From assembly GCA_050084515.1 (NCBI GenBank), contig CM114274.1, positions 9,548,001 through 9,612,000 of the forward strand: 64,000 nt of DNA, written 5' to 3'. Below are positions 63,663 to 64,000 of the stretch, piece after piece. Under the pieces are notes generated by a model. That model made no database searches. It had not been told where the DNA came from and worked only from the letters and a program-made list of their open reading frames with translations. Positions within the stretch are counted from its first letter, which is position 1, and every line of letters starts with the position of its first letter. The position numbers and the translations under genes were made by a program. Source of the stretch: Blasia pusilla. Lineage: Eukaryota; Marchantiophyta; Marchantiopsida; Blasiales.

Positions 63663-64000
63663 CAGTCACAGTTATACTACTACTACTACAACTACTAATA
63701 CTGCTATAGCAGCCAAATGAGGAAAGAAGACGTGTCAGCATTTCAATGCAACCGCCCCAGATCGGCGTAGATCGACGCACGAGCCTTTGGACTCGTGCTA
63801 CGGCTCGCTCAGCTGCCTGGCTACCCTACCATGCCACATGGGCATGTATAAAGTTATAGTATTAGGATTCAGGGTCCCTGAGTTAGGGGCCGACCGAACC
63901 AAACAAACCACCCCATACGTCCGCGTTTGGGACGGCCATCCTTACATCCATCCGTCCTTAGTGGCGCGACGGGCGGCCGGGAAAGGGAACAGGTTCTGGA
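63663..64000. other. GC-rich right edge, possible promoter-proximal sequence
   Basis: GC is clearly higher than in the preceding 6 kb and the sequence is not repetitive after 63720. It could be the flank of a host gene beyond the window, but no coding motif is visible. Confidence 0.3.

Noticed and set aside
63502-63780. Open frames on both strands at 63.5-63.8 kb as genes
   Set aside because: They translate microsatellites (Gly-Arg, Thr and Ile runs) and reflect repeats.
1-64000. Many open frames of 60-150 codons on the strand opposite to gag/pol
   Set aside because: They are antisense or shifted shadows of retroelement coding sequence, with no domains and no conservation between copies.
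1-64000. tRNA genes, group II introns or organellar insertions
   Set aside because: I saw no cloverleaf-compatible segment or organelle gene when reading both strands; a tRNAscan-SE run would be needed to exclude tRNAs fully.

Overview
The window reads as repeat-rich nuclear DNA of a streptophyte plant with a large genome. The evidence is plant-type Ty3/gypsy and Ty1/copia retrotransposons with tRNA-Met and tRNA-Asp primer sites, nested and decayed insertions, MITE-like repeats, a short TTTAGGG-type telomeric run and a 5S-rRNA-like segment. There are no bacterial operons. A DNMT3-like methyltransferase in canonical motif order, plus an NRPS-like reductase remnant, points to a non-seed plant or charophyte rather than an angiosperm, but the species cannot be fixed from sequence. 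I found no certainly functional host gene.

The main content is one unusual Ty3/gypsy family, present in at least seven decayed copies: A (1-6110, -), B (7597-25345, +), D (28055-36910, -), G (37460-40980, -), F (44469-50050, -), E (50190-51382, +) and H (57180-58090, -). The family's deduced order is gag with a CCHC knuckle, aspartic protease, a C5-cytosine DNA methyltransferase (DNMT), reverse transcriptase, RNase H, integrase, and a C-terminal PHD finger. A DNMT is visible in five copies (A, B, D, F, G) and a PHD finger in three (B, D, E). A methylation writer and a histone-reader-type finger on one retroelement is the most interesting system here. All copies seen are broken by stops, frameshifts, deletions or insertions.

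The layout is nested. Copy B is split inside its DNMT region by element C, a nearly complete Athila/Tat-like element of 10,767 bp (10403-21169, -) with about 1.2-kb LTRs, a perfect AAGAG target duplication, a tRNA-Asp primer site, three zinc knuckles, an FLDD reverse transcriptase and a third coiled-coil ORF after integrase. Copy D is split by a deletion derivative of another LTR element (30624-31979). Copy G is split by a 1,267-bp unknown insertion flanked by ACGGTA (38550-39816) and abuts a Ty1/copia remnant (40985-44468) with a tandem, shared-LTR structure. Copy F has lost the end of its DNMT, all RT/RNase H and part of integrase, with a small minisatellite at one junction.

The right third is AT-rich and mostly unrecognised. 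It contains a degraded adenylation-carrier-thioester-reductase (NRPS-like) pseudogene at 54900-56545 with its carrier serine replaced by tyrosine, a solo copia-type LTR (58482-58792), short tandem repeats and a GGGGCC repeat near the right edge.
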